Source: Hyunsoonleella pacifica (GTDB taxonomy: Bacteria; Bacteroidota; Bacteroidia; Flavobacteriales; Flavobacteriaceae). Taken from it: DNA of 64,000 nucleotides. Position 1 is the stretch's first letter, and each line of letters starts with the position of its first letter. The notes under the pieces are model-generated. The model was not told where the DNA came from and did not search any database. It saw nothing but the letters and a program-made list of their open reading frames with translations. Both the position numbers and the translations under genes were made by a program. The stretch lies in contig NZ_SIRS01000001.1 of NCBI RefSeq assembly GCF_004310335.1, positions 372,001 to 436,000 on the forward strand. Direction: 5' to 3'. Below are positions 34,151-45,200 of the stretch, in pieces.

Positions 34151-36922
34151 ATGTTAAAAAAAATGAACTTAAAATATTTTGGATGTGCTTTGTTTGCTTG
34201 TGTGTTTTTGAGCTTTACGGCATGTAAAGAACAGGTAACTATAGCAGAAGCTCAAAAATTAACCATTTCAGAAGGGTTTGAAAATCCGTTAGGGTTTTAT
34301 GATAAAACACCTAGTTTTTCATGGCAATTGCCAGTTTTAGAAGGCGTTTTAAGTCAATCAGCATATCAAATAGTAGTGGCTAGTACCCCAGATTTATTAC
34401 CTGATAATGCAGATTTATGGGATTCTGGAAAGCAAATGACTGACCAATCTGTTTGGGTAAAATACGAGGGTAAACCTCTAGAGTCTCGCCAAAAAGTATA
34501 CTGGCAGGTAAAATATTGGAATCAAGATGAAGACGTCTCTCAATGGAGTACTGTAAATCATTTTGAATTGGGCTTGTTAAGCAATAGCGATTGGAAGGCA
34601 AAGTGGATTGGCTTAGATACCAAAAAAGAAAAGCTTTTAGGAAGTCAAGAAAATATCATTCACAGACCACAATACTTAAGAAAAGGTTTCGAATTGTCTA
34701 ATGATGTAGCATCAGCAAGATTATATATTACAGCAAAAGGAGTATTTGATGTGTCTATAAATGGAGAAGATGTTAGTGATGATGTAATGCCTCCCGGATA
34801 TACGCCTTATAAAGAACGTATTGAAACAATTACCTACGATGTTACCGATTTAATAGAATCTGGACAAAATACCATAGGTGTTGAGCTTGCTGCAGGATGG
34901 CATTCAGGACGTTTAGGTTGGAAAAAAGAGTTGTGGGTTGATACAGAAACGCCTAAAATGATATTTCAATTAGAATTAACGATGAAAGATGGTTCTACAG
35001 AAATGATTTTATCTGATGATACTTGGAAAGGTACAACAAACGGACCAACTAGAATATCAGAGATTTACGATGGAGAAACCTATGATGCCAATTTAGAAAT
35101 GCCAAATTGGACTACAAATAATTTTGATGATAAAACATGGGAGTCTATAAATACGTTTCCTGTAACGAATGACATCCGTTTAGAGCCAAAAAGACATACC
35201 ACTGTTAAAACTAAAATTGAATTAGCAACACAAGAAGTTGTAGAAAAAGGTGGCGTAGCTGTTTTTGATTTTCAACAAAATATGGTAGGTGTGCCGTTAC
35301 TTAAAGTACCTATGAAAAAAGGGCAAACGCTAAAAATTCGATTTGCTGAAAAGTTATCTCCAGATGGTACGTTTTATATCGAAAATTATAGAAGTGCGCA
35401 GTCAACAAATTACTATACAGCTTCAAAAGATGGTGTTATAGAATGGATGCCAAAATTTACATTTCACGGATTTCAGTATGTAGAATTAAGTGGATATGAC
35501 ACTTCAAAAACTCCATCAAAAGATTGGGTAACAGGATTAGTGCAATATTCAGATTTTGAAGAAAACGGAACATTTACATCATCTCACGAAAAGTTAAATC
35601 AGTTGCAAAGTAACATTGTTTGGGGGTTAAGAGGTAACTTTTTTGATATCCCAACCGATTGTCCGCAACGTGATGAACGTATGGGATGGACAGCAGATGC
35701 ACAGGTATTTGCACCAGCATCTATGTTTAATGCCGATGTATATAAATTTTGGGCAAGTTGGATGCAAAGTGTTGGCGAGTCGCAATATGATAATGGAGCT
35801 GTGCCATGGGTAGTGCCAGATGTGTTATTTAATAATAAAGTAAGTGCAGGTTGGGGAGATGCATGTACCATTATTCCTTGGAAGATTTACTTAAGAATAG
35901 GTGATAAAAAAATCTTAGAAGAGAATTTTGAAACCATGAAAGGTTGGGTAAAATACCATGAAAGTGTTACTAAAAATTACATTTCTAAGATGGGCTTTTT
36001 TGCAGACTGGTTGCAACCGCTTCCTGAAAATGGAGATAATAGAGGAGATACCTCTAAAAGCTTAATAGGAACTGCATTTTTTGCACATTCTGCAAACTTA
36101 ACAGCAAAAACAGCGAAAGCTTTAGGTAAAACCGAAGCGTTTGAAAAATACAACGCGATTTACAAAACTGTTGCAAATGCTTTTGAGAATAAGTTTTTTG
36201 AAAACGGAAAAGTAAAAGGTGTTGCAGAAACACAAACCTCTTATTTATTGGCTTTAGCTTTTGGTTTACTTTCTGAAGAGCATAAAGCAAATGCTAAACA
36301 ACATCTATTAGAAAAAATAGCAGAAGCTGATAATCATTTACGAACTGGGTTTTTAGGAACCCCATTATTATCAGAAGTTTTAGACAGTACAGGAGAAATA
36401 GATTTGATGTATAAAATTCTATTTAATGAAACGTATCCGTCTTGGTTTTATTCTATAAATCAAGGAGCAACCACTATCTGGGAACGTTGGAATAGTTATA
36501 GCAAAAAAGATGGTTTCAATCCGCAAAACATGAATAGCTTAAACCATTACGCTTATGGTGCCATTGGCGAATGGATGTATGAGCGTATTGCAGGAATAGC
36601 GCCTTTAGAGGCGGGTTATAAAACCATTAGAATAGCGCCTGTACCAAAAGAACCATTAACATCTGCGGCAGCTAGTTTAAATACGCCTTACGGAAAAGTA
36701 GTTTCTTCTTGGGAAATAAAAGGAAGTAAATTTGAATTACATGTAGTAGTTCCTCCAAATACAACGGCAAAAGTTACTATTCCTGCTAATACAGCAAAAG
36801 ATTTGGTGTTAAATGGAGAAGCATTTAAAGGAGATAATAGAGCAGAGCTACTTAATAGTTCAGCATCTGGTTTTGAATTGTTAGTTCAACCTGGAGATTA
36901 TAAATTCACGTCTCAACTTTAA
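34151..36922 (+). CDS. GH78 alpha-L-rhamnosidase lipoprotein (copy 2)
   Basis: A 923-residue lipoprotein (signal ending LSFTAC) collinear with the preceding GH78 over its whole length. Shared stretches include LRKGFELS-DVASARLYITA, FHGFQYVELSGYD and DCPQRDERMGWTADAQ (Glu509). The pair is a tandem duplication, diverged enough in the barrel (for example VWGLRGNFFDIPT versus TWGLRDNFFDVPT, and a different loop after GDACTIIPW) to allow different substrates. The start is 3 bp after the previous stop. Periplasmic or outer-membrane location follows from the lipobox. Whether both prefer unsulfated rhamnose cannot be seen. Confidence 0.93.
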   Translation: MLKKMNLKYFGCALFACVFLSFTACKEQVTIAEAQKLTISEGFENPLGFYDKTPSFSWQLPVLEGVLSQSAYQIVVASTPDLLPDNADLWDSGKQMTDQSVWVKYEGKPLESRQKVYWQVKYWNQDEDVSQWSTVNHFELGLLSNSDWKAKWIGLDTKKEKLLGSQENIIHRPQYLRKGFELSNDVASARLYITAKGVFDVSINGEDVSDDVMPPGYTPYKERIETITYDVTDLIESGQNTIGVELAAGWHSGRLGWKKELWVDTETPKMIFQLELTMKDGSTEMILSDDTWKGTTNGPTRISEIYDGETYDANLEMPNWTTNNFDDKTWESINTFPVTNDIRLEPKRHTTVKTKIELATQEVVEKGGVAVFDFQQNMVGVPLLKVPMKKGQTLKIRFAEKLSPDGTFYIENYRSAQSTNYYTASKDGVIEWMPKFTFHGFQYVELSGYDTSKTPSKDWVTGLVQYSDFEENGTFTSSHEKLNQLQSNIVWGLRGNFFDIPTDCPQRDERMGWTADAQVFAPASMFNADVYKFWASWMQSVGESQYDNGAVPWVVPDVLFNNKVSAGWGDACTIIPWKIYLRIGDKKILEENFETMKGWVKYHESVTKNYISKMGFFADWLQPLPENGDNRGDTSKSLIGTAFFAHSANLTAKTAKALGKTEAFEKYNAIYKTVANAFENKFFENGKVKGVAETQTSYLLALAFGLLSEEHKANAKQHLLEKIAEADNHLRTGFLGTPLLSEVLDSTGEIDLMYKILFNETYPSWFYSINQGATTIWERWNSYSKKDGFNPQNMNSLNHYAYGAIGEWMYERIAGIAPLEAGYKTIRIAPVPKEPLTSAAASLNTPYGKVVSSWEIKGSKFELHVVVPPNTTAKVTIPANTAKDLVLNGEAFKGDNRAELLNSSASGFELLVQPGDYKFTSQL

Positions 36923-36926
36923 TTTG

Positions 36927-37892
36927 ATGAAATTTAAAATTTCACTTCTTTTTTTTGTGATTACTTTGGTAAGTTGTAAAAATCAGAAAAACCAAACAAA
37001 AGAGAAACAGGCTGAAAAACTTGAAGTATCAGTACAAAAACAGGAGAACAATCCTGTAATTCGTCATATTCGAACTGCTGATCCGTCTGCCCATGTTTGG
37101 GAAGACGGGAAAGTATGGATGTATACTTCTCGTGATGCAGAAGATGCGGTTAATTATAATTCTATGGATGGATATCGCGCTTTTTCATCAACAGATATGG
37201 TAAATTGGACAGACCATGGCGAGGTATTACATTCTAAGAATATCCCTTGGGGAGCAAAAGGATGGATGTGGGCGCCAACAGCCATTTATAAAAATAACAA
37301 GTACTATTTATTGTATCCGCATTCTGTAAAAGGTTCAAAAGACGATATGCGTTGTGGAGTAGCAGTTAGTGATGTACCTCAAGGACCATTTAAAGACATC
37401 GGTTGGATAAAAGGTGTTGAAGGACAATGGTTAGATCCTTGCGTTTTTACAGATGATGATGGGAAAACGTATTTGTACTGGGGTGTTAGAGAGCCAAAAA
37501 TGGCTTTGTTAAAAGATAATTTATTGGAGTTGGCAGAAAAGCCAAGAACAATTGATTATGGTTATAAAAACTTTTTTGAAGCCAGTTATATGCACAAACG
37601 AAATGGAATTTACTATTTCTCATACAATGCTGGTTTAGGCGGTTTTTATGCAATGGGAGACAATCCTTATGGTCCGTTTGAATACAAAGGAGGTTTAAAC
37701 CCTAAACAAAGACAAGATCATCACTCTATCATCGATTATAAAGGACAAGATTATTTCTTTTACCATTGGCAAGGATGGAATGAGGGGTCAAAATTTAGAA
37801 GAAACACGGCTATAGAGTATTTGTACTATAATAAAGATGGTACAATAAAAGAAATATATGCTACAAAAGAAGGCGTAAAACAAGTACAATAA
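36927..37892 (+). CDS. GH43-family glycosidase lipoprotein
   Basis: A 321-residue lipoprotein (signal ending ITLVSC) from ATG 36927; a TTG directly before it is not needed. It is a single five-bladed propeller with the three GH43 acids in order: base Asp in RTADPSAHVW near residue 52, pKa-modulating Asp in QWLDPCVFTDD near residue 172, and acid Glu in NFFEASYMHKRNG near residue 215. GH43 enzymes are mostly beta-xylosidases and alpha-L-arabinofuranosidases acting by inversion. Xylose is an ulvan constituent, so beta-xylosidase is the leading guess. It follows the second GH78 by 4 bp in the same operon. Confidence 0.9.
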   Translation: MKFKISLLFFVITLVSCKNQKNQTKEKQAEKLEVSVQKQENNPVIRHIRTADPSAHVWEDGKVWMYTSRDAEDAVNYNSMDGYRAFSSTDMVNWTDHGEVLHSKNIPWGAKGWMWAPTAIYKNNKYYLLYPHSVKGSKDDMRCGVAVSDVPQGPFKDIGWIKGVEGQWLDPCVFTDDDGKTYLYWGVREPKMALLKDNLLELAEKPRTIDYGYKNFFEASYMHKRNGIYYFSYNAGLGGFYAMGDNPYGPFEYKGGLNPKQRQDHHSIIDYKGQDYFFYHWQGWNEGSKFRRNTAIEYLYYNKDGTIKEIYATKEGVKQVQ

Positions 37893-37911
37893 AAAGTATC
37901 AAATTAGAAAG

Positions 37912-39405
37912 ATGAAAAGAGTACTAGACTTTAGTAAAATTTATTTAGTAATACTACTAATAGTAGGTTGTAAAGACACTGGAAAACAAGTAAAAGAAAC
38001 TACAGATTTAAAAACTAAGAAGCCCAATATTGTATACATTTTAACCGATCAATGGAGAGGGTCTGCTTTAGGATATGCAGGAAACGTAGATGTAAAAACA
38101 CCAAATTTAGATGCATTTGCTAAAGAGTCGGTTAATTTTACAAATGCCGTATCTGTAATGCCAGTTTGTACACCGCACAGAGCTGCATTATTAACAGGTA
38201 AGTTTCCAACAACAACAGGTATGTTTGTTAATGACTTGTATTTGCCACCTGAAGAGTTAACAATGGCAGAAATTTATAAAGAAGCAGGTTATAACACTGC
38301 TTATTGGGGCAAATGGCATTTAGATGGTCATGGACGATTAAATTACACTCCAAAAGAAAGACGCCAAGGTTTTGACTATTGGAAGGCTCTAGAGTGCTCG
38401 CATAATTACACCAAAATGCCATATTATGATAATGATAATCCTGAGATAAAATACTGGAATGAGTATTCACCATTCGCAATTGTTAAAGATGCCAATAATT
38501 ATATAACTGAAAATGCCAAGGACGACAAACCGTTTTTAGCATTCATTTCAATTGCAACACCGCATTTTCCGCACCATAATGCGCCTAAGAAGTATAAGGA
38601 TATGTATCCACCAGAATCTTTAACCTTAAACCCAAATGTTGCTGAGAAGTTTAAAGATAGAAGTCGTGAAGAATTGCAAGGATACTATGCACATGCAACC
38701 GCAACCGATGAAGCCATCGGAACCGTTTTAGATAAATTGAAAGAGCTTGACTTATTAAATAATACTATCGTTGTATTTTCGGCCGACCATGGAGAAATGA
38801 TGGGAGCACATGATGTTAGACCTTTTCAGAAACAGCTGGCATGGGATGAATCTATTAGGGTCCCGTTTTTAATTAGTTATCCGGGAATAGATAAACAAAA
38901 AGGAGCGGTTGTAAATGCGCCTATAAACACGCCTGATATTTTGCCTTCGTTATTAGGGTTGTCCAATATAGAAATCCCAGAAGATATAGAAGGAGAAAAT
39001 TTAACAACACTGATAAAGAATCCTGATTCTAATACAGATAGGGCAGCATTAGTAATGAGTGTTGCTCCATTTGCAGGAAGTTATAATAATCCACCATATC
39101 GTGCCATAAGAACCAAGCAATATACCTATGCAAGAACACCTGATGGCGCAAGTATGTTTTTTGATAATGTTACAGATCCATTTCAAATGAACAACTTGTT
39201 AGGTAAACCTGAGTTCAAAACAATTCAAACACAATTAGATAATAAATTGAATGAGAAATTAGCTCAAATAAAAGATGAGTTTAAACCAAGAGATTATTAT
39301 CTCAAAAAATACAATTACACATTTGATAAGAAAAAGCCGGCTGTTCCTCATTGGGAATTTGAAGAAGGTAAGGGTATTGTACAATCACCAAAACCAGTTC
39401 AGTAA
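37912..39405 (+). CDS. S1-family sulfatase lipoprotein (CTPHR type)
   Basis: A 497-residue lipoprotein (signal ending LIVGC). The FGly motif is CTPHRAALLTG with Cys86, which fits CxPxR although His replaces the usual Ser. Metal-binding and active-site elements include YILTDQWRGSALG, KWHLDGHG and FSADHGEMMGAH. S1 sulfatases need maturation by a formylglycine-generating enzyme, not encoded in the window. It is 19 bp after GH43 and 10 bp before another sulfatase. Ulvan carries sulfate mainly on rhamnose, so desulfation of Rha3S oligomers is expected; the subfamily was not assigned. Confidence 0.9.
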   Translation: MKRVLDFSKIYLVILLIVGCKDTGKQVKETTDLKTKKPNIVYILTDQWRGSALGYAGNVDVKTPNLDAFAKESVNFTNAVSVMPVCTPHRAALLTGKFPTTTGMFVNDLYLPPEELTMAEIYKEAGYNTAYWGKWHLDGHGRLNYTPKERRQGFDYWKALECSHNYTKMPYYDNDNPEIKYWNEYSPFAIVKDANNYITENAKDDKPFLAFISIATPHFPHHNAPKKYKDMYPPESLTLNPNVAEKFKDRSREELQGYYAHATATDEAIGTVLDKLKELDLLNNTIVVFSADHGEMMGAHDVRPFQKQLAWDESIRVPFLISYPGIDKQKGAVVNAPINTPDILPSLLGLSNIEIPEDIEGENLTTLIKNPDSNTDRAALVMSVAPFAGSYNNPPYRAIRTKQYTYARTPDGASMFFDNVTDPFQMNNLLGKPEFKTIQTQLDNKLNEKLAQIKDEFKPRDYYLKKYNYTFDKKKPAVPHWEFEEGKGIVQSPKPVQ

Positions 39406-39415
39406 AAAAAATTAA

Positions 39416-40873
39416 ATGAAAAAAATAATACTATTATGTTGCTTTACAATTGCTAGTGTTAGCAATATATATTCTCAAAAAAAAGAAACACCTAATATCT
39501 TAGTGTTCTACATAGACGATTTAAGAGCAGAACTTGGATGTTACGGCAGTAAAACCGCTATAACACCAAACATAGATAAACTAGCTTCTGAAGGTGTTAT
39601 GTTTAACAAAGCTTATACACAAGAAGCCATTTGTGCTCCTTCTAGAATGAGTACATTAACAGGTTTACGACCAGAAACTTTAGGGATTTATAGCATTTTT
39701 ACCCCATTACGTAAGGTGCATAAAGATGTAGTTACATTGCCTCAACTATTCAAACAAAATGGTTATAAAACCATTAGTACAGGTAAAGTGTATCATCATA
39801 ATGTAGATGATAAAGAAAGTTGGACGCATCTTTACAAAAAACCTTCAAAAAGGTATTTAAAATCAGAAAGTTTAGCCGCTATAGAAACATTAAAAGCCCA
39901 AGGCAAAAAACCATTAAAAGGTCCCGCTTATGAAGATGCTGATGTAGCCGATGAAGCCTATGTAGATGGACAAATTGCCAATGAGGCTATAGAGGTGTTA
40001 CATGAAGTTAAAAATGATAAATTCCTACTATTTGTAGGCTTAACAAAACCGCACTTACCTTTCATTGCGCCCAAAAAATACTGGGACATGCATGATAAGA
40101 GTAAATTTGAAATACCTTCGAAAGAAAAACCAGAAGGGATGTATCGTTTGGCTTTAAGTAAATGGGGAGAATTAAAAGGGTATCATGGTATACCAAAAGA
40201 AGATCCATTAAACGATGATATTACAAGAACCTTAATTCATGGGTATCACGCTTGTGTAAGTTATATGGATGCGCAAGTTGGTAAAGTAATGCAAACTTTG
40301 GAGGATTTAGATTTACATAAAAATACCATGGTAGTTTTTATGAGTGATCATGGTTATAAAATAGGAGAGTATGGTGCTTGGTGTAAACATTCCAATGTAG
40401 AAATCGATGTTCGCGTACCATTAATTATAAGTAGAGAAGGGAATTATAAAAAGAGAAATGCAGGTAAGGTATCTAATGCATTGGTAGAAAATGTAGATAT
40501 ATTTTCTACACTAACAGAAATATGTGATTTAGAAAATCCAAAATCTGATGGTAAAAGTTTAGTACCTGTTTTAGATAAACCGAAGAAAAAGTGGGATAAA
40601 GTAGCAACTAGTGTGTTTGCACGAGGTAAAAATATTATGGGTTGTACGGCAACCGATGGTAAATGGAGGTACACAGAATGGCGAGATTCTGTTACGCACG
40701 AAATATTAGGAGCAGAGCTGTATGAACACAAGAATAGTTTGTTATCTTTTGTTAATCTATCAGGAAATGAAGCTTACAAGAATGTTGAAAAACGAATGAA
40801 GGCTCTTTTAGAGTCTCAATTTCCTAGGGATGCAAAACCTTTTTTGCAGAATGATATTCCCAGAAAAGGCTAG
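39416..40873 (+). CDS. S1-family sulfatase, iduronate-2-sulfatase-like (S1_7-like)
   Basis: A 485-residue protein with a cleavable signal (VSNIYSQ) rather than a lipobox, so probably soluble in the periplasm. FGly motif [11 protein letters not shown] with Cys73. [48 protein letters not shown] and [17 protein letters not shown] are characteristic of the iduronate-2-sulfatase-like group. Formosa agariphila uses an S1_7 enzyme in ulvan desulfation, which fits the context. It is the last gene of the GH78 operon; a GntR-type regulator follows after 114 bp. Confidence 0.9.
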   Translation: MKKIILLCCFTIASVSNIYSQKKETPNILVFYIDDLRAELGCYGSKTAITPNIDKLASEGVMFNKAYTQEAICAPSRMSTLTGLRPETLGIYSIFTPLRKVHKDVVTLPQLFKQNGYKTISTGKVYHHNVDDKESWTHLYKKPSKRYLKSESLAAIETLKAQGKKPLKGPAYEDADVADEAYVDGQIANEAIEVLHEVKNDKFLLFVGLTKPHLPFIAPKKYWDMHDKSKFEIPSKEKPEGMYRLALSKWGELKGYHGIPKEDPLNDDITRTLIHGYHACVSYMDAQVGKVMQTLEDLDLHKNTMVVFMSDHGYKIGEYGAWCKHSNVEIDVRVPLIISREGNYKKRNAGKVSNALVENVDIFSTLTEICDLENPKSDGKSLVPVLDKPKKKWDKVATSVFARGKNIMGCTATDGKWRYTEWRDSVTHEILGAELYEHKNSLLSFVNLSGNEAYKNVEKRMKALLESQFPRDAKPFLQNDIPRKG

Positions 40874-40987
40874 TATACATTAAGAAAGAGGACTGTAATT
40901 ATGTTAAAAAATTTTTAGTTACCCTATTTGAGATTTTTAGTTTAATCAGGCTTAATATTTTTATACCTAGAAATAAAAAACTAAGCT

Positions 40988-42028
40988 ATGATAGACCATA
41001 TAAAATTAGATGCAAATTCTATGGTGCCCAAATATTTGCAGATTATAAATTCTATAGTCTACAATATTTCTAATGGCAATGCCAAAATTGGAGATAAAGT
41101 ACCTTCAATAAATAAATTAAGTCAAGAGTTTTATTTGTCTCGAGATACAGTTGAACGAGCCTATAGAGTTTTAAGAAAACGTAAAATTATAGTTTCTGTA
41201 CAAGGTAAAGGAACTTACATTGCTAATACAGAGTTAATTTCAAAACTGAATGTTTTATTTTTTGTTAATAAATTGAGTCCATACAAAATGATGATTTATA
41301 ACTCATTTTTAAAAGAAATGGGAGATACATGTCATGTTGATTTACATAGCTATCATTGCGATGAAACACTGTTTTTGGAATTAATGACAAAGTATAAGAA
41401 CGATTATGATTATTATGTAATTGTACCACACTTTAGAACAGAAAATTTGTCTTACACAAATTTTACTAGTAAAGTGAGCGAAGCAATAAATGAGATACCA
41501 AAAGAAAGTTTAGTTCTATTGGATAGTAATAGTCATCAAATAGAAGGAGATTTTATAGAAGTATTTCAAGATTTTGAAAATGACATATTTACGGCGCTTG
41601 AAAAAGGCAAAGAGAAAATAGATAAATATAATAAGCTTACACTTGTTTATCCAAAAACATCATTTTATCCATATCCTAGAGAGATTTTAAATGGTTTCAG
41701 GAAATATTGTGCTAATTATAATTTTGATTTTGAAATAATTGAAGAGATTTCTAATGAATGTGTATTAGAAAAGAAGACCTTATACATTACTATAGAAGAT
41801 GATGATTTGGTACGTGTGATGCACCAAATTAAAGAAAGTAATTTTACATTAGGCAGAGATATCGGTGTTATATCTTATAATGATGCTCCCTTAAAACAAA
41901 TACTAGGAATTACTGTTATTTCTATTGATTTTAATGATATGGGGATACAGACAGCAAAAATGATTACTGAAAATAAAAAAGAAAAAGTGAAGGCACCTTT
42001 CTATTTTATGGATAGAGGTTCTGTTTAA
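40988..42028 (+). CDS. GntR-type HTH regulator with periplasmic-binding-protein-like sensor domain
   Basis: A 346-residue cytosolic protein. Residues ~8-75 form a GntR winged HTH (VPKYLQIINSIVYNI, DKVPSINKLSQEFYLSRDTV, IVSVQGKGTYIA). The remaining ~260 residues resemble a LacI/PBP-type ligand domain (TLVYPKTSFYPYPREILNGF, GRDIGVISYNDAPLKQILGI, VISIDFNDMGIQTAKMITEN). This combination is used by Bacteroidota sugar-responsive regulators. Its place in the locus, next to the HTCS, suggests it senses a monosaccharide product, perhaps rhamnose or xylose, while the HTCS senses an oligosaccharide. A terminator follows directly, so it is monocistronic. Confidence 0.88.
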   Translation: MIDHIKLDANSMVPKYLQIINSIVYNISNGNAKIGDKVPSINKLSQEFYLSRDTVERAYRVLRKRKIIVSVQGKGTYIANTELISKLNVLFFVNKLSPYKMMIYNSFLKEMGDTCHVDLHSYHCDETLFLELMTKYKNDYDYYVIVPHFRTENLSYTNFTSKVSEAINEIPKESLVLLDSNSHQIEGDFIEVFQDFENDIFTALEKGKEKIDKYNKLTLVYPKTSFYPYPREILNGFRKYCANYNFDFEIIEEISNECVLEKKTLYITIEDDDLVRVMHQIKESNFTLGRDIGVISYNDAPLKQILGITVISIDFNDMGIQTAKMITENKKEKVKAPFYFMDRGSV

Positions 42029-42056
42029 ACAAAATAGATTTGTCGTTATATAAGTT

Positions 42057-42089
42057 AAAGGAGGTCTGGGCTAAAGACTTCCTTTTTTT
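42057..42089 (+). terminator. Rho-independent terminator after the GntR-type gene
   Basis: AAAGGAGGTCT (42057-42067) pairs with AGACTTCCTTT (42075-42085, one G-U) around a 7-base loop, followed by a T tract. Confidence 0.88.
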
Positions 42090-42237
42090 GTTTATAACAA
42101 CATAAAATGCCTATATTAATTATTTTTGATAGATGAATTTAACATTTATTAGTAGCCAAAAAGGGAGTATGTTTTTATATTGCTTTCTCATTTAAATGTA
42201 AAATTTAACTATTCACTTCATAATCAAACTATACCCA

Positions 42238-45200
42238 ATGAATTTTAGGTTGTTTTCTTTATTTTTCTTGGTTCATATTAGCGTATTATTTGCCCAGTTT
42301 GATAAATATAATTTTAGGACTATAAATATATCAGAAGGTCTGTCCAATAATACTGTTTCATCTATAGCACAAGATAAATTCGGTCAGTTGTGGTTTGGAA
42401 CAAGCAATGGTTTAAATAAGTATAACGGACAAGAATTTAAGGTCTACAGAAACATTTCTAGAGATAGGTATAGTATAAGTAATAGTGAAATATATGATGT
42501 TCTTGTGGATAAACAAGGTAATGTTTGGGCGGGTACTTTTAACGGCTTAAATAAGTTTAATCCAAAAACTAACACGTTTAGAAGGTATTATAGAAGAGCT
42601 ACAAATAAATTTTCTTTAAGCAATAGTTTAATCTTATGTAGTTTAGAGATGCCTAATGGTAGTATTTGGTTTGGAACTGGAAATGGAGTGTCTATTTATG
42701 ACCATAAGAAAGATAGGTTTAAACGTTTTTTACAAGGAGACTTTAAAAAAGGAATAATATCTATACATGATATTTATCGCGATAATGAACATAGAATTTG
42801 GCTAGCTACTAGTAATGGTATTGTAAAAGTAGATAGAGATGAAAATAAAAAGTTTGTTATTAAAAAATACACGATTGATACTAAAAATATAGATTTTACT
42901 GTAAATAGTATTTTAGAAGTATCCCCAGGAATTATTGGAGTAGGAACTCGATATAACGGATACTTTTACTTTGATATCAAAACCGAAAAGTTTACACGCT
43001 CAAAAGAAATTGATATACCCAACCTAGATGTAAGAGATCTTGAGTTAGATAATGATAAAAATTTATGGTTAGCTACTACTAGTGGGATTTTTATAATTAC
43101 TCCAGAAAAAGAGACTATACATATTAAAGAAAATAATGTTGAAAATTATGGTACAATTCAAAATTTTATTAAGAGTATTTACAAAGACAAAAATGGTTTT
43201 ATTTGGTTAGGTACTCAAAATGGAGGAATTATTACTTGGGATAAATCATACCAAAATTTTTTACACTTTAGCAATAATAATTTATCCAACAATATTACAA
43301 ATAGTATTGTGTCAGATAAAAAAGGCAATATTTACTTTGCAACAGAAGAAGGAGTAATAAACATAATAAATAAAAAGGGCAACGTTTCTGAAATATTTAA
43401 AATCCAGAGTTCAGAAAAAAATATTAAGTACCCTATAAAGTCATTATTTTTTAACACACCAGATAACTTATTATTTATTGGTACACAAAATAAAGGAGTC
43501 ATTGTTTTTGATGTAGAATCAAAAGAAATTCGTAAAGACCTTATCACAAAAGAGTTACAAAGTTTATTAGAAAATTCTATTGTATTAGATATAAAAAAAG
43601 ACTCAAAAAATAATTTACTTATAGGAACTTTAGGTCAAGGCCTTCTTCGTTATAGCTGTGAAACAAAAAAATTAAGAATATTTGCTAGAAACAGAATAGC
43701 AACAAATATTGTGAAAAGCATTTTTATAGACGAAAATGATGAGATACTAATTGGAGGCACTGGAGGAGCTTCAACAATAAAAATTAACGAGAAAGGAGTA
43801 GCTGATATAAAAAATTACTTTAAAGATAAACCACTAACCACATATAAAGTTAATGCAGTATTAAAAGATTCTAACGGAGTAATTTGGGCAGGAACTAAAA
43901 CAAGGGGATTATATAGCATTGAAGAAGGAAGAACAAAATCGATAACATTTGTTACTAGAAATAAGTTTTCTACAGTAAATTCAATATTAGAGGGAGAAAA
44001 AGGAGTTTTATGGTTAAGTACAGATAAGGGAATTATAAAATACAATTCCAATACAAATAAAAGTTCTTCTTACAACGATAACTTTACGAGAGTTAATAAT
44101 AATTTTACAGAAAATTCAGCTTTAAAAATTGAAAATCAGTTTTATTTTGGAGACTTATATGGAGTTACCACTTTTAATCAAAAAAAAATTATTAGAACTA
44201 AAGATGTACCCCAAGTAGTTTTGTCTGAATTAAAAATTAAAAATGAAGTAGTAGAAATAGAAGGAAATGATGGGGTATTATCTAAAAGTTTAAATTATAC
44301 AGATAAGTTAGAGTTAGATTATAGTAATTCTAATTTTTCTATAACTTATGCCTTGCCAAATTATATCAATTCAAAAAAGAATAAGTATGCATATCGTTTA
44401 AAAGGTTTAGATGATTCTTGGACATTTACAAAGCAAACGGAAGCATTTTTTACACTCCAAGACGCAGGTGAGTATACTTTTCAAGTAAGAGCAGCTAATC
44501 ATGATAATATTTGGGGAAGACGAATTACTAATCTTACAATTGTGGTGCATCCTGCGCCTTGGAAAACCTGGTGGGCATATACGATTTATTTTCTGTTTGC
44601 TTTTGGTATTCTATATGGTATTACTTGGATGCTTCAATCCAAATCAAGACTAAAAAATAGACTAGAATTAGAGTCTCTGGAAAAAACGAGAAATATTGAA
44701 TTAAATAAGACTAAACTTCAGTTCTTTACAAATATTTCTCATGAATTTAAAACACCTTTAACCTTAATTTTAGGTCCAATTCAAAATATTTTAGAGAATT
44801 ATTCAGGATCTAACACAACTTACAAACAACTTAAAGTTGTAGAAAGTAATGCAAATAGGTTGTTAAGGCTCATAAATAGATTAATGGATTTTAGGAAATT
44901 GGAAAGTAATCAATTAAAACTATCCGCAGCAGAGGGAAATATTGTTAAATTTTTACAAGAAATCTTCTTGTCTTTTACAGAACATGCTAAAAATGGTAAA
45001 TATAATTATGAGTTTTATAGCACAGATGATGAAATTCTTGTTTACTACGATAGATATAAATTAGAAAGGGTTTTCTATAATTTAATATCAAACGCTTTTA
45101 AATACACAAATAAAGGAGAAGACATTAGTGTAAATATTTACAAGGAAGAACATAATCTTGTAGTCGAGGTAAAAGACTCAGGGGATGGTATTCCAGAGGA

